The position numbers and the translations under genes were made by a program. Under the pieces are notes generated by a model. It was not told where the DNA came from, did not search any database, and saw only the letters and a list, made by a program, of their open reading frames with translations. Of a stretch of DNA of 64,000 nucleotides, positions 54,036 through 63,166 are shown in pieces. Within the stretch, counting starts at the first letter, position 1. Each line of letters starts with the position of its first letter. Source of the stretch: Lachnospiraceae bacterium (GTDB taxonomy: Bacteria > Bacillota > Clostridia > Lachnospirales > Lachnospiraceae); the NCBI GenBank assembly GCA_910575475.1, contig CAJTGD010000001.1, positions 186,001 through 250,000 on the forward strand, written 5' to 3'.

Positions 54036-56171
54036 CTACAGATTTTTAAGCAAAAATCCTCCCGATGCTCTGACATTTTCCTTTGTTTTCTGTCTCACAG
54101 ATTCCCAGTCTATGCGGGCATGAATATCTCCTGCTTCCCCCACACACAGTCTGTCCTCCAGTCCGTGGATCTGAAGGATATTCCTGATCCGTGCCCCCAG
54201 ATTGCTGTGTACAAATGCCAGAAACTGTTTCTCGTATATGATGCTGAACGCCGCCGCATGAAACGAATTGGATACTACATACTCCGCTTTATGGATATAT
54301 CCCAAAAATTCAGACGGTCCTGCCGCCCGGTCCACTTCAAATCCCATATCGATTCCCGGACGTTGGGCACGCACCTCAATCACAGACAGTCCGGTCTCCG
54401 CCGAAAGCTTCTTCGCATACTCGGACATGGTCCGGTTAGGTTCCGTCACATAGACCAAGATATACCGTTCCTTTTCCGCATACTCCGGTATACGTTCAAT
54501 CCTCTGCCAGGATTCTTTTTTCAGAAAAAATACTGGGTCTAACACATCTGTAACTTCTCTGCCGCAAATCCTTGTCACGTATGGAATGGCCGATTCTTCC
54601 CTGACAGAAACGGCATCCACATGTCTGATCAGCTTCGCAAACTTCCCGTCATCTCGGCCGGAAAGCCCCGAGCTGCCGAAGCTTGCCGCATAAGAGATCA
54701 CCTTTTTCTTCCGCGGATTCGAAAAAGCGCCGAAATATGCCCTCCTGAGGCCACAGGTGATATCCGGATTCCAGATCTGGTCGCTTCCGACTACATAGCA
54801 CCGATATTTCAGACCTTTCAGGCCGCCGCAGGAGTACAGCTTCCTCTGCTTTTTATCCACCAGATACTTAAAGCGAAAATAATTCATATTCTTAAGCTTT
54901 CTGGAAAACTCCTCTCTGTTCCAAAGATGAGACGCGAGCCCGTCCCACATGTTGAATATTCCCCACAGCCGCCCCTTCAGGCCCCGGATCGGCGAATATG
55001 GGATCCACCAATGCCTTCCTGTCATAAAAACAGGCTCATAACGGACGATCTCCGCCTTTTTTCCATTTTTCCGCAAAAAAGTCTTCAGTCCATATGCCTG
55101 CAGCATAGCGCCGAAATTGTTGGAACAGTGAAATGTAATGATCCCTATATCCGCATGTTCTTTTCTCATCATGAATGACTCCTTCCACGCCAGCAGCACA
55201 GGGACATACCGGCTCACCAAAGCATAGACAGGATAGCAGGAAAAGCAAAGCTCAAAGAGAAGCTTCTCACTGAACAGAAGCCGGCCAAACATAGGGTGCC
55301 TTCTTTCTTCCGCCGCGGTCCTTCTCAGAATCCTGCAGCCCTTTTGGTCGCCCGCACTCTGCAGCATCCTGTAATTTTTCTCCATCTGCACAGCGACAAG
55401 CTGCTCCCATCCCAATGCAAAGTCAGGCCTTCCCCTCCTATACTCTTCATCCCGGATCCTCATACTGCTTTCAAAATACTGTTTTCCTTTTACCATTGCC
55501 TGAGAATGTGTGACGCTCTCCCCGTGGATTCTGTAATAGTACCAGCCCTTCTGCAGAAAAACACTCCGTATGCCTTGCCGGATGATATGATACAAAAACA
55601 GCGTGTCTTCTCCGTTTGACAGCTTCTCATCAAACCGTAGCGACCCAATCGCCGATCTGCGTATCAGCTTGCCTCCGATTCCTGACAGGTCATTCATGTA
55701 TTTCCTATGAAACCAATCTTCCGCCTCTTCTCCCTTGGCCGTCTGCCATCGGAATCGTTCGTATTTTTTCGGATCCTCAGCCAGTATTGTCTCTATCTTC
55801 TCTGTTCCCAGCTTATGATAGCTGCAGAACACCAGGTCGGCCTGCTGTTCTTCCGCCAGCAGAAGCATCTTTTCAATAAGAAACGGATGGATTGCATCGT
55901 CGCTGTCCAGGAAAAAGACATATTCCCCCTTTGCAGACTCAATTCCATGATTTCTTGCTGAGGAAACACCTTCGTTCTCCTGACGGCGCAGGCATACCCT
56001 GGCATCTGTCCGTGCAGCTTCCTCACAGATTTCCGACCCCTGATCCGATGAACCGTCATCGATCACAAGAACCTCCATATCCTGAAAGGTCTGCGCAAGC
56101 ACAGAGCTGAGACACTGCCCAATATATTTTTCCGAATTATACATGGGAATGATCACTGATACTTTTTTCAT
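54036..56171 (-). CDS. GT2-polysaccharide pyruvyl transferase fusion
   Basis: A 711-residue two-enzyme protein. Residues about 1-310 are a GT2 domain (VSVIIPMYNSEKYIGQCLSS, VIDDGSSDQ, VFFLDSDDAIHP). Residues about 340-705 are a polysaccharide pyruvyl transferase (IITFHCSNNFGAMLQAYGL, VVGSDQIWNPDI, VISYAASFG, VSNSFHAAAFSII). It probably adds a sugar and a pyruvate ketal, or a wall-glycan pyruvyl group, in coupled fashion. The reading frame is unbroken through the join. The iron-sulfur protein follows 25 bp later. It is divergent from the DUF4832 gene. Confidence 0.9.
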   Translation of the reverse strand: MKKVSVIIPMYNSEKYIGQCLSSVLAQTFQDMEVLVIDDGSSDQGSEICEEAARTDARVCLRRQENEGVSSARNHGIESAKGEYVFFLDSDDAIHPFLIEKMLLLAEEQQADLVFCSYHKLGTEKIETILAEDPKKYERFRWQTAKGEEAEDWFHRKYMNDLSGIGGKLIRRSAIGSLRFDEKLSNGEDTLFLYHIIRQGIRSVFLQKGWYYYRIHGESVTHSQAMVKGKQYFESSMRIRDEEYRRGRPDFALGWEQLVAVQMEKNYRMLQSAGDQKGCRILRRTAAEERRHPMFGRLLFSEKLLFELCFSCYPVYALVSRYVPVLLAWKESFMMRKEHADIGIITFHCSNNFGAMLQAYGLKTFLRKNGKKAEIVRYEPVFMTGRHWWIPYSPIRGLKGRLWGIFNMWDGLASHLWNREEFSRKLKNMNYFRFKYLVDKKQRKLYSCGGLKGLKYRCYVVGSDQIWNPDITCGLRRAYFGAFSNPRKKKVISYAASFGSSGLSGRDDGKFAKLIRHVDAVSVREESAIPYVTRICGREVTDVLDPVFFLKKESWQRIERIPEYAEKERYILVYVTEPNRTMSEYAKKLSAETGLSVIEVRAQRPGIDMGFEVDRAAGPSEFLGYIHKAEYVVSNSFHAAAFSIIYEKQFLAFVHSNLGARIRNILQIHGLEDRLCVGEAGDIHARIDWESVRQKTKENVRASGGFLLKNL

Positions 56172-56226
56172 AAAATCCCTTTCTTTATGTGACTGCCATT
56201 TTCAGATAGCTTTTTTATCCCACAGA

Positions 56227-56235
56227 TGTTATAAT
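56227..56235 (+). promoter_or_regulatory. Extended -10 promoter for the second DUF4832 gene
   Basis: TG-T-TATAAT (56227-56235) lies about 80 nt before the ATG at 56317. No good -35 at 17 nt. It is in the divergent gap with the GT2-pyruvyltransferase gene. Confidence 0.45.
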
Positions 56236-56316
56236 GTGTTGCGCCGATGCAAAAGCAGCCGTATCCAAAGCGGCGCACGGCCCAGGAGTAAGCAATAACA
56301 ACAGGAGTACTATCAT

Positions 56317-57741
56317 ATGAAGTTCAAAAAAATTTTATTTACTGTGTTTCTGAGTATATGTATCTGTATGATCCTCGGACTTTTTCTGTCCTTCCTGACC
56401 CTGCGCTTTGTCAGATACTCTCCCGCCAGCTGTACAGAATCTGCAAAGGAGCTTCAGAACCCCTACATCGGATGGTATCAGATTCATGGCTATAAATTGT
56501 CGGAAGAGGCATCCTTTGATATTTCCAAGATACAAGAGTCGGAGGAAAAGGCCGGTCTTGTTCTGCTGGAATTTAATCTCCAGGACTATGCCGCCAGTCC
56601 GATCGGCGACCGCGGACTGGCGCTCCTGGATCAGCTGCTCCATTGCTGGCAGTCTACAGGAAGGCAGCTCATCGTCCGTTTTTTCTACGATTGGGATGGA
56701 AATGCCATGGCAGTGGAACCGCAGGAGCTGTCTATGATCCTGACGCACATGTCTCAGACCTCTGAGATCGTAAACCGCTATACGGACTGTGTCTATATCA
56801 TGCAGGGCATCTTCATCGGATCCTGGGGCGAGATACATGGCTCCCGCTATGCAAACGACGACGATATGAAGGCCTTGATCAGCCATCTGGCTTCCGTCAC
56901 TGCTCCCGAAATCTTCCTGGCGGTCCGCACACCGCAGCAGTGGCGGCTTCTCACGGACTCTGCGGAGCCGTTAAATGAATCCGGAGCATTTCAGGGAACG
57001 CTTTCATCCAGACTCAGCCTGTTCAATGACGGTATGCTCGGTTCCGATACGGATCTCAACACTTATGCTGCCGCCCCTGTCCCGGAGGGCTTCCCGTCCT
57101 CTCATAAAAAGAGCCGCCAGGAAGAGATCGAATTCCAGAACCGGCTTTGCGCTTATGTGCCAAACGGAGGAGAAGTCGTGATTCCCAACCCCTGCAATGA
57201 TTTTCCCGCTGCTGTCAGGGATCTGAAGGCCACCCGTGTTTCCTACCTCAACAGTGCCTATGATGAAGCTGTATTCTCCAAATGGCGGAACGCATTCTGT
57301 ACAGAGGATCCTCTTTTCAGCGGAATGAACGGATTCGATTATATTTCCAGGCACTTAGGGTACAGGTATGTGCTGCGTTCTTCCGAATGCACCTCTGTTC
57401 TTCCCTGGGAAAAGGATACAGAGCTGACGGTCACTTTGCAGAACACAGGCTTCTCAGGCTGCTATCGTCCTTTTGATGTAGCTCTGACCCTGAGAGAACC
57501 GGTCACAGACAGAAGCTTCACCCTGCCTGTCAAAACAGATACCCGATCCTGGGATCCCGGAGTGCAGATCCATCTGTCGCTTCCGATCCGTATCCGTGAA
57601 TATGCCACCGGAACCTATGATCTCTACTTGAAGATCAGCGATCCGGTCTCCGGACGGATTATTGAGCTTGCAAATGAAGAAACATCCAATGAATACGGCT
57701 ATGCTCTCGGACAATTGGACATCAGCATATTTCCCCGGTAG
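56317..57741 (+). CDS. DUF4832/DUF4874 protein, membrane-anchored form
   Basis: A 474-residue paralogue of the protein at 46144-47484. An N-terminal signal-anchor (about 8-30) places the rest outside. Shared blocks are NPYIGWYQIHGY, MQGIFIGSWGEIHGSRY, FNDGMLGSDTDLN, VPNGGEVV, RVSYLNSAYDE and HLGYRYVLRS. The Glu in SWGEIH is a candidate catalytic acid of a TIM-barrel hydrolase. Its side of the membrane suggests it acts on the exported polymer, perhaps trimming or anchoring it. It is one of the two plus-strand genes in the locus. AGGAG lies 9 nt before the ATG. Confidence 0.82.
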   Translation: MKFKKILFTVFLSICICMILGLFLSFLTLRFVRYSPASCTESAKELQNPYIGWYQIHGYKLSEEASFDISKIQESEEKAGLVLLEFNLQDYAASPIGDRGLALLDQLLHCWQSTGRQLIVRFFYDWDGNAMAVEPQELSMILTHMSQTSEIVNRYTDCVYIMQGIFIGSWGEIHGSRYANDDDMKALISHLASVTAPEIFLAVRTPQQWRLLTDSAEPLNESGAFQGTLSSRLSLFNDGMLGSDTDLNTYAAAPVPEGFPSSHKKSRQEEIEFQNRLCAYVPNGGEVVIPNPCNDFPAAVRDLKATRVSYLNSAYDEAVFSKWRNAFCTEDPLFSGMNGFDYISRHLGYRYVLRSSECTSVLPWEKDTELTVTLQNTGFSGCYRPFDVALTLREPVTDRSFTLPVKTDTRSWDPGVQIHLSLPIRIREYATGTYDLYLKISDPVSGRIIELANEETSNEYGYALGQLDISIFPR

Positions 57742-57764
57742 AGCTTTTGTACGGAATTATACTG

Positions 57765-58544
57765 CTATATCTTATCCGCACTCAAAAGTCCTACCTCCGA
57801 GTCCATCTTCAGAACCTTTACCTGGAATAGCACAACGCAGACGCTGAACAGCACCCTGAGCATATACCAGAACGGCTTCAATCCTGAATGCATACTCTTT
57901 CCCTCTACCCTTGTATGCATCACCGCCGGTACCTCGATGACCCGGAACTTGATCAGCATCATGAGTATGATCATATTTGCATCCGGATATTTATCATCAA
58001 AATGGTCATATTTTGAATAATACAGAAACGCTTTCCGGCTTAAGCCCTGCAGTCCCGTGGTTGGATCTGCAACCCTGCGTCCCGTTGTCATACGGATCAG
58101 AAAGCGGAATATGGAATAGACGATTCTCTTCGGCAGAGAAACCGGGAAGTCAGAACTGCCCTCCATAAACCTGGCTCCAAGAACGATATCCGGACAGCGC
58201 CCATCCGCATCCTGTTCTTTCAGCTTCCTGTAGATCACAGGAATATTGCACACATCATGCTGTCCGTCCCCGTCCATCTGGATCACATATTGATATCCCC
58301 TGCGCACCGCATATTTATAGCCGGTCTGCAGGGCACAGCCATATCCCATGTTATAAAGCTGTGAAAGCATAGGATAATGCATTTCCTTCACGATCCAGTT
58401 CGTAGAATCTGTGGAAGCATCGTTTACGATCAAAATATCGGCCCTGTCTTTCATATCCAGCTCCTCCAGCTGCATAAGCAGCCTCCGGATATTATTCCCT
58501 TCATTATAAGACGGTATAATGATCAGCAATTCTTTTTTCTTCAT
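57765..58544 (-). CDS. GT2 glycosyltransferase, polyprenyl-phosphate type
   Basis: A 259-residue transferase of the DPM1/dolichol-phosphate mannosyltransferase-like branch. Landmarks are LIIIPSYNEGNNIRRL, IVNDASTDST, IQMDGDGQHD with the metal-binding Asp residues near 96, and GSSDFPVSLPKR. The DPTTGLQGLSRKA block near 175 is typical of polyprenyl-phosphate GT2 enzymes. No strong C-terminal membrane helices are seen, though residues 228-250 are hydrophobic. A DUF2304 gene, the common partner of this GT2 type, lies two genes upstream. Confidence 0.9.
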   Translation of the reverse strand: MKKKELLIIIPSYNEGNNIRRLLMQLEELDMKDRADILIVNDASTDSTNWIVKEMHYPMLSQLYNMGYGCALQTGYKYAVRRGYQYVIQMDGDGQHDVCNIPVIYRKLKEQDADGRCPDIVLGARFMEGSSDFPVSLPKRIVYSIFRFLIRMTTGRRVADPTTGLQGLSRKAFLYYSKYDHFDDKYPDANMIILMMLIKFRVIEVPAVMHTRVEGKSMHSGLKPFWYMLRVLFSVCVVLFQVKVLKMDSEVGLLSADKI

Positions 58545-58596
58545 GATCCTGTCTCCTTTAATTCCCGTACTGCAGATTTTTCAAAAATACGTTACA

Positions 58597-59808
58597 CTAC
58601 AAGAACCTGAGCAGCTTCTCCAGTTCTTCCTTCTGAGCAGTTTTTTTCTCTGACGCTGCCTGCCCAAGTCTCTTTCTCTTCTCTTCATCCCTTAAAAGCA
58701 TCGTAGCACTGTCCGCAACTGCCCGGGGCGTCAGCTCACAGAGTATGCCGTCCACTCCGTCCGCGATCTGCTCCCTGTTGCCGTTGCAGTCAGAGGCGAT
58801 CACCGCACAGCCCAGTGTCTGCGCCTCCTGAATCGCAATACTTTTTCCTTCAAACCGTGTGGCGTGTATGTACAGATCCGCCTGTGCATAGTATGGAAAT
58901 GGATTCGACACCGCTCCGAGAAGTATAAAATCCTCTTCCAGCCCTGCCGCGGAAATTTTTTTCTCCAGCATAGATCTCTGGTCGCCCTCGCCCAGCACAT
59001 ACCACCTGGCCTGGTATCCCGAATCCTTCAGGAGCTTCATCGCATCTATCGCAATATCATACGCCTTTTGATACGTCAGCCGGCCCACCGTCAGAAGCCT
59101 CATACCGCTGTAATGATCCTGGAAGCCTCCCTTTTCTTCCGCCCGCCTCCGCACTGTCTCCTGATCAATCAGATTCTGGAATGTAACTGTTTTTGACGCA
59201 TATTCCGGATAGGCCTCCAGAAAATGCGTTCTCACCTCATCCGAAACAGTAAAGATCTGATCAAACCGTTCCCAGCACCCCTGATCCATCTCTCTTGTAT
59301 ATCCTGCACTCTTATAGTCAATATGTACAAATGCACATTTTCTGTCTGCATTCACATGCTCTGCCGTATAGTAGGCAGATGCCCCTTCCAGATACGCCAC
59401 CGCCATGTCGAACCTCATCAGGAAACGCTGTGAACCGTCCGAAAGCATGCGCCACAAAAGCTTATCTGTCTGAATACGCCCCTTCCTTTTCATGATCCTG
59501 AGGTTTTTCAGGACAGAGCTCAGTTTGCTGACAAATCCGCCGTTTCGGAAAAAACAGCGCAATATGGTCCCTGCCATCAGCCGCTTTCCCTGTTTCGTCA
59601 GTACGGACTGGCTGCTGAAGCTGGAGTTTAATAGCTTCACATGGGGCGGAAGCTCTCCGATCATCTCTCCCTGTCCCAGGATCACATAGAGGAAAAGCTC
59701 ATACTTCTGACTGTCCAGCTGTCTCAGCAGTTCCAGGAGCGCTGTCTCCGCACCTGCCCGTCCCAGCGTGTTCACAACAAACAGAAGCTTTTTTTTCTTC
59801 CTGGTCAT
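58597..59808 (-). CDS. GT4 glycosyltransferase
   Basis: A 403-residue GT-B transferase. The N-terminal domain opens LLFVVNTLGRAGAETALLELL. The C-terminal nucleotide-sugar half has RLLTVGRLTYQKAYDIAIDA near 230, YVLGEGDQ, and an FEGKSIAIQEAQTLGCAVIASD block with the EX7E-type Glu pair near 320. The ATG at 59808 is chosen (MTRKKKK). Upstream Met options lie deeper in the preceding gene. Its first about 110 nt overlap the end of the DUF2304 gene in another frame, an unusually long overlap. Confidence 0.88.
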   Translation of the reverse strand: MTRKKKKLLFVVNTLGRAGAETALLELLRQLDSQKYELFLYVILGQGEMIGELPPHVKLLNSSFSSQSVLTKQGKRLMAGTILRCFFRNGGFVSKLSSVLKNLRIMKRKGRIQTDKLLWRMLSDGSQRFLMRFDMAVAYLEGASAYYTAEHVNADRKCAFVHIDYKSAGYTREMDQGCWERFDQIFTVSDEVRTHFLEAYPEYASKTVTFQNLIDQETVRRRAEEKGGFQDHYSGMRLLTVGRLTYQKAYDIAIDAMKLLKDSGYQARWYVLGEGDQRSMLEKKISAAGLEEDFILLGAVSNPFPYYAQADLYIHATRFEGKSIAIQEAQTLGCAVIASDCNGNREQIADGVDGILCELTPRAVADSATMLLRDEEKRKRLGQAASEKKTAQKEELEKLLRFL

Positions 59809-60199
59809 CATTCTCTTTTCCATCGCCCTCTCCTACTATCCGGCTCAGCCTGTCGAGCTCTTTCAGGATGATCTCATTTTCCTGGTTGAGCATAGCCACA
59901 TGCATGGCCATCTCCCGTGTCTTCAGGATCAGCTGAGAGATCATCGCACTTGTTCTGAATTCTTCAAATAAAAAGATCGCTCCCACACAGAAAAAAGCCA
60001 GTCCGGTTCCCGTTGCAAGCTGTTTGGTCCATTCTGAGAACACAGGCACGATGCCGATCAAAACAAGCATGGCTCCCAGCAACTCCCATATCACGGTATA
60101 ATTGACCGTAATCTTTTTGTAAGAATGCATCAGAAAGCTGACAACCATGAGCAAGAGTCCCGTAAGGCTGACCCCAGCCCTTATCATATTGGCGTCCAC
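59699..60199 (-). CDS. DUF2304-like small membrane protein
   Basis: A 166-residue protein. Three membrane helices (about 8-28, 35-55, 65-85) are followed by a coiled helix (about 88-120) in the DUF2304 pattern; such proteins usually accompany a polyprenyl-phosphate GT2. After about residue 124 the tail (GDGKENDD onward) has no family-like character and is encoded in the part overlapping the GT4 gene. The start is GTG at 60199 with GGAGG 7 nt upstream. It begins 2 nt after the pelG stop, so translation is coupled. Confidence 0.75.
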   Translation of the reverse strand: MDANMIRAGVSLTGLLLMVVSFLMHSYKKITVNYTVIWELLGAMLVLIGIVPVFSEWTKQLATGTGLAFFCVGAIFLFEEFRTSAMISQLILKTREMAMHVAMLNQENEIILKELDRLSRIVGEGDGKENDDQEEKKASVCCEHAGTGRCGDSAPGTAETAGQSEV

Positions 60200-60201
60200 G
60201 T

Positions 60202-61665
60202 TCAGGCCTCCTCTCTTTCCTTTTGAATATTTTTATCATATACCTTTCCAGGCGGCTGTGTCCCCATTCCCGGTTTCAAAAGCGACCCTTCACAGAATAT
60301 ATGCGCGTCCAGATGTTTTTCGATATAGCGCAGACGGATATAGGCAACCGTCCACCCCGTAAATGCTCCCATCACCAGGCCAAGCCCATACCACAGCTCA
60401 GACAGGCCGGAAGCAAAGATGCTTCCAAGGAATGTGATCAGGCAGAAAGACAGTGAGGTGAGCACTGCTCCGTTCAAGTCATTATAGTAATATAAAAATA
60501 TGATCTCAGAATACATCAGAAAAACAATAAAATATCCAACTACCAGACAGGGATAGATTCGAAGTGTCAGGCTGGAAAATCCGAATCTCGGCAAAAATAC
60601 CACGCAGAGCAGATATACCACAGACGTAATAATGAACTGGATACGCACCAGGCTCATCAGCTCCGAGGACAGCTGGCGGAACATCTCGCTCTTGGCAATG
60701 TCGATATCTCTTCCTCTCCCGCCGATCACCGCTTCGGAATAATTTTTATATTTGCCGCGAAAATTCATCTCCACCCGTGTGATAAATATGATCGTCATAG
60801 ATATATTGCTAAACATCGCCAGGCATGTGGCCATGTCATAAGGCTGATTGCAGACAAATGTTTTTACCAGCACAAGTCTCATATCCTGAGTCCAGAACAC
60901 AAAATTGTGGATATAGAGTCCCAAAATATAGGCAAAGTTAGCCGCTACGAGCTGCCAGTATTTTTTGAAATACCGCAGTACCGAGCTGTACCGGTTGCTG
61001 TTATATACAAAATAGCGTTTCACGACCGCGATCTCCAGAAAGGCGATCAGAAAGAGCCCTGTCATCAGCGCAAACATCATGCTCTCTCTGATCCCCCATT
61101 TTAAAACAAATCTCAGGAAAAGCGAAGCCCAAAAAGCCCATACCATTCCGATCGTATAAAACAGCGAGATCTTCTGGTAAGCCTTCGCAATGGACAGATA
61201 GATCATCGAATAAAAAACCAGAACGAGTGCGATATAACCGCAGTAGCCGGTAAACACATAAAATACATCCACCTTACCCACAAAATGCTCCCACAGGCAG
61301 AACGGGATCCCCAGCAGGCTGCTGAGAAAAAGATTCATCAGCAGTCCCAGGTAATAACAGGGCCTGATATCCTGATAGCGTTCCTCGTAGATGACATCCG
61401 ACATATACTTAGACAGAACAGAATTAAAAGGAGAACAGGTCAAAAGTGCAAAAATAAATATATACAGCACAGTACAGGAAAATAACTCTCTCTCAACAAG
61501 CGTGAGACTGCTGAAGTCCAGGAAGTGTCCCATCAGCACAATATTCAGGATGACCACGAACATCGGCGTCACCGTGGACATGGAGCTGTATGCAAATCCG
61601 ATCAGATAGGTTGTGAGCGTATTTTTCTCAAATATCTTACTTAGTTTATTTCCTATAGTAGCCAT
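60202..61665 (-). CDS. pelG: PelG-like polysaccharide transporter
   Basis: A 487-residue polytopic membrane protein with about 12 hydrophobic segments, of the PelG/MATE-like family that moves Pel polysaccharide across the membrane. Landmarks are SMSTVTPMFVVILNIVLMG near the start and SVLSKYMSDVIYEERYQDI in the first third. It is 30 bp after the PelF-like gene, the usual order F then G. The ATG at 61665 (MATIGNK) has GAGGAG upstream; a GTG at 61683 is an alternative. Confidence 0.85.
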   Translation of the reverse strand: MATIGNKLSKIFEKNTLTTYLIGFAYSSMSTVTPMFVVILNIVLMGHFLDFSSLTLVERELFSCTVLYIFIFALLTCSPFNSVLSKYMSDVIYEERYQDIRPCYYLGLLMNLFLSSLLGIPFCLWEHFVGKVDVFYVFTGYCGYIALVLVFYSMIYLSIAKAYQKISLFYTIGMVWAFWASLFLRFVLKWGIRESMMFALMTGLFLIAFLEIAVVKRYFVYNSNRYSSVLRYFKKYWQLVAANFAYILGLYIHNFVFWTQDMRLVLVKTFVCNQPYDMATCLAMFSNISMTIIFITRVEMNFRGKYKNYSEAVIGGRGRDIDIAKSEMFRQLSSELMSLVRIQFIITSVVYLLCVVFLPRFGFSSLTLRIYPCLVVGYFIVFLMYSEIIFLYYYNDLNGAVLTSLSFCLITFLGSIFASGLSELWYGLGLVMGAFTGWTVAYIRLRYIEKHLDAHIFCEGSLLKPGMGTQPPGKVYDKNIQKEREEA

Positions 61666-61695
61666 TGGCTCTCTCCTCTTCACTACTCTCTTTTT

Positions 61696-63126
61696 CTATT
61701 CGTCCCAGCGAAGTCCCATACTGTCTGAAAAGTCCTGATAGATTTTCCGGTATTTACTGCGCATATGCCCGATCTGATAAGCAGAGACTACCCTCTGATA
61801 ACCGTTTTCTCCCATCTGAAGACGCATGGGCTCGTTTCGCGCCAGATCTACCATGGCCTGTGCGATCTCCTCCACATTCATGATATGGACCACGATTCCT
61901 GCATCGCCGAAATCATCGTTTTCTCCATAGATCAGCCCACGGCAGTTTCCGACATCCGTCGCAATGGCAGGCTTGTGCGCCGCAAAGCCTTCCAGGATCG
62001 TTAGCGGCTGGCCTTCACTGATGCTTGTCAGGATCGTCATATCCATCCTGCCCAGATAATCCCGGATATCAATCCTTCCGGTAAATACGACATCTGTAAC
62101 TCCCAGCGCCTCTACCTGCTCCAGACATTCACGCGCATATCCCTCGTCCTCGTCCCTGGGCCCCATAATCCACAGCTTCAGCCTTGGTTCTCTCTCCTTT
62201 GCAAAGCTGAATGCCTGAATCATTGTCTTCACATCCTTGATCGGAGTCACACGGAGCACCGCGCCGACATTGATCTTTCCCTCATCTTCCTCTGTCTTGC
62301 CCGGAATATCCTTCAGCCTCTCCAGGGCGACCCCATTGGGCGTCACCATCGTTTTTTCCACCGGACAGCCCAGATCAACCTGAAGCTCTCTGGCATACTC
62401 GTAAAGACTGGTCACCAGATCCGCCTTCTCATATGCCAGCTTTGACATCTTCTTAAACTGATCGATCCATATGTTTTTATAGACGCCCTGAACCCAGTCC
62501 GCCCGGAGCAGTTCCTCTTCCCGTTCCCTGGTATAGATCCCGTGCTCAGAGATCAGGAATCGGCTGCCATAGAGTTCCTTCGCCATGCTGCCCAGCACTC
62601 CCGCATATCCGGTGGCCAGACAATGGTACAGATCTGCTTTGGGCAGCTTCATTTTTAAGGTAAACAAAAGCGGCAGATATACGGAACGCACGGTCCATAA
62701 AAAATCCGAAAAGACCAGCTGACTGTAGTTCTGATCGTAATATTCTCTTACGATCTTCAGAAAATCCTCCCCCATCAGCAGCTTATCCAGAGAAACCGGC
62801 TTTTCCTGAAACAGCCTGAATACCGCTTCCCATTCCACATTCCGGTTATGCACCAGACTGCGAAACGCCTGATACTCCGTCTTGTTCAGTTTTAATTTCT
62901 TCCGTCCCTTTCGGTTCCAGTCAACGTCCTCCAGGTACAGTTCATGCACCTCCGTCACATTCTCTGGAAGCTGATATGTAAATTTTCCGCTCATGGAGCG
63001 GCTACTGATAATGGACAAGATCACAAATTCCAGCTTCGGAAAAGACTGGATCAAGCCATGTACCCAGCTGGATACCCCGCCTGTCACATATGGATAACAT
63101 CCTTCTACTACTATGCAGACTCTCAC
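61696..63126 (-). CDS. pelF: PelF-like glycosyltransferase (GT4)
   Basis: A 476-residue cytosolic GT-B transferase of the PelF type, which polymerises the Pel exopolysaccharide (N-acetylgalactosamine-rich, from UDP-sugar) in well-studied systems. It has the family opening VCIVVEGCYPYVTGGVSSWVH, ISEHGIYTREREEELL near residue 190, VRTVYLPL-like core segments and a TSISEGQPLTILEGFAAHKP block with the conserved Glu pair near 380. The start is GTG at 63126 with AAGGAG 7 nt upstream. The polymer made here cannot be assumed identical to Pseudomonas Pel. Confidence 0.9.
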   Translation of the reverse strand: MRVCIVVEGCYPYVTGGVSSWVHGLIQSFPKLEFVILSIISSRSMSGKFTYQLPENVTEVHELYLEDVDWNRKGRKKLKLNKTEYQAFRSLVHNRNVEWEAVFRLFQEKPVSLDKLLMGEDFLKIVREYYDQNYSQLVFSDFLWTVRSVYLPLLFTLKMKLPKADLYHCLATGYAGVLGSMAKELYGSRFLISEHGIYTREREEELLRADWVQGVYKNIWIDQFKKMSKLAYEKADLVTSLYEYARELQVDLGCPVEKTMVTPNGVALERLKDIPGKTEEDEGKINVGAVLRVTPIKDVKTMIQAFSFAKEREPRLKLWIMGPRDEDEGYARECLEQVEALGVTDVVFTGRIDIRDYLGRMDMTILTSISEGQPLTILEGFAAHKPAIATDVGNCRGLIYGENDDFGDAGIVVHIMNVEEIAQAMVDLARNEPMRLQMGENGYQRVVSAYQIGHMRSKYRKIYQDFSDSMGLRWDE

Positions 63127-63166
63127 TTGATAACTCCTTTCAGAAGGCTAATATACCCCAAACAAA

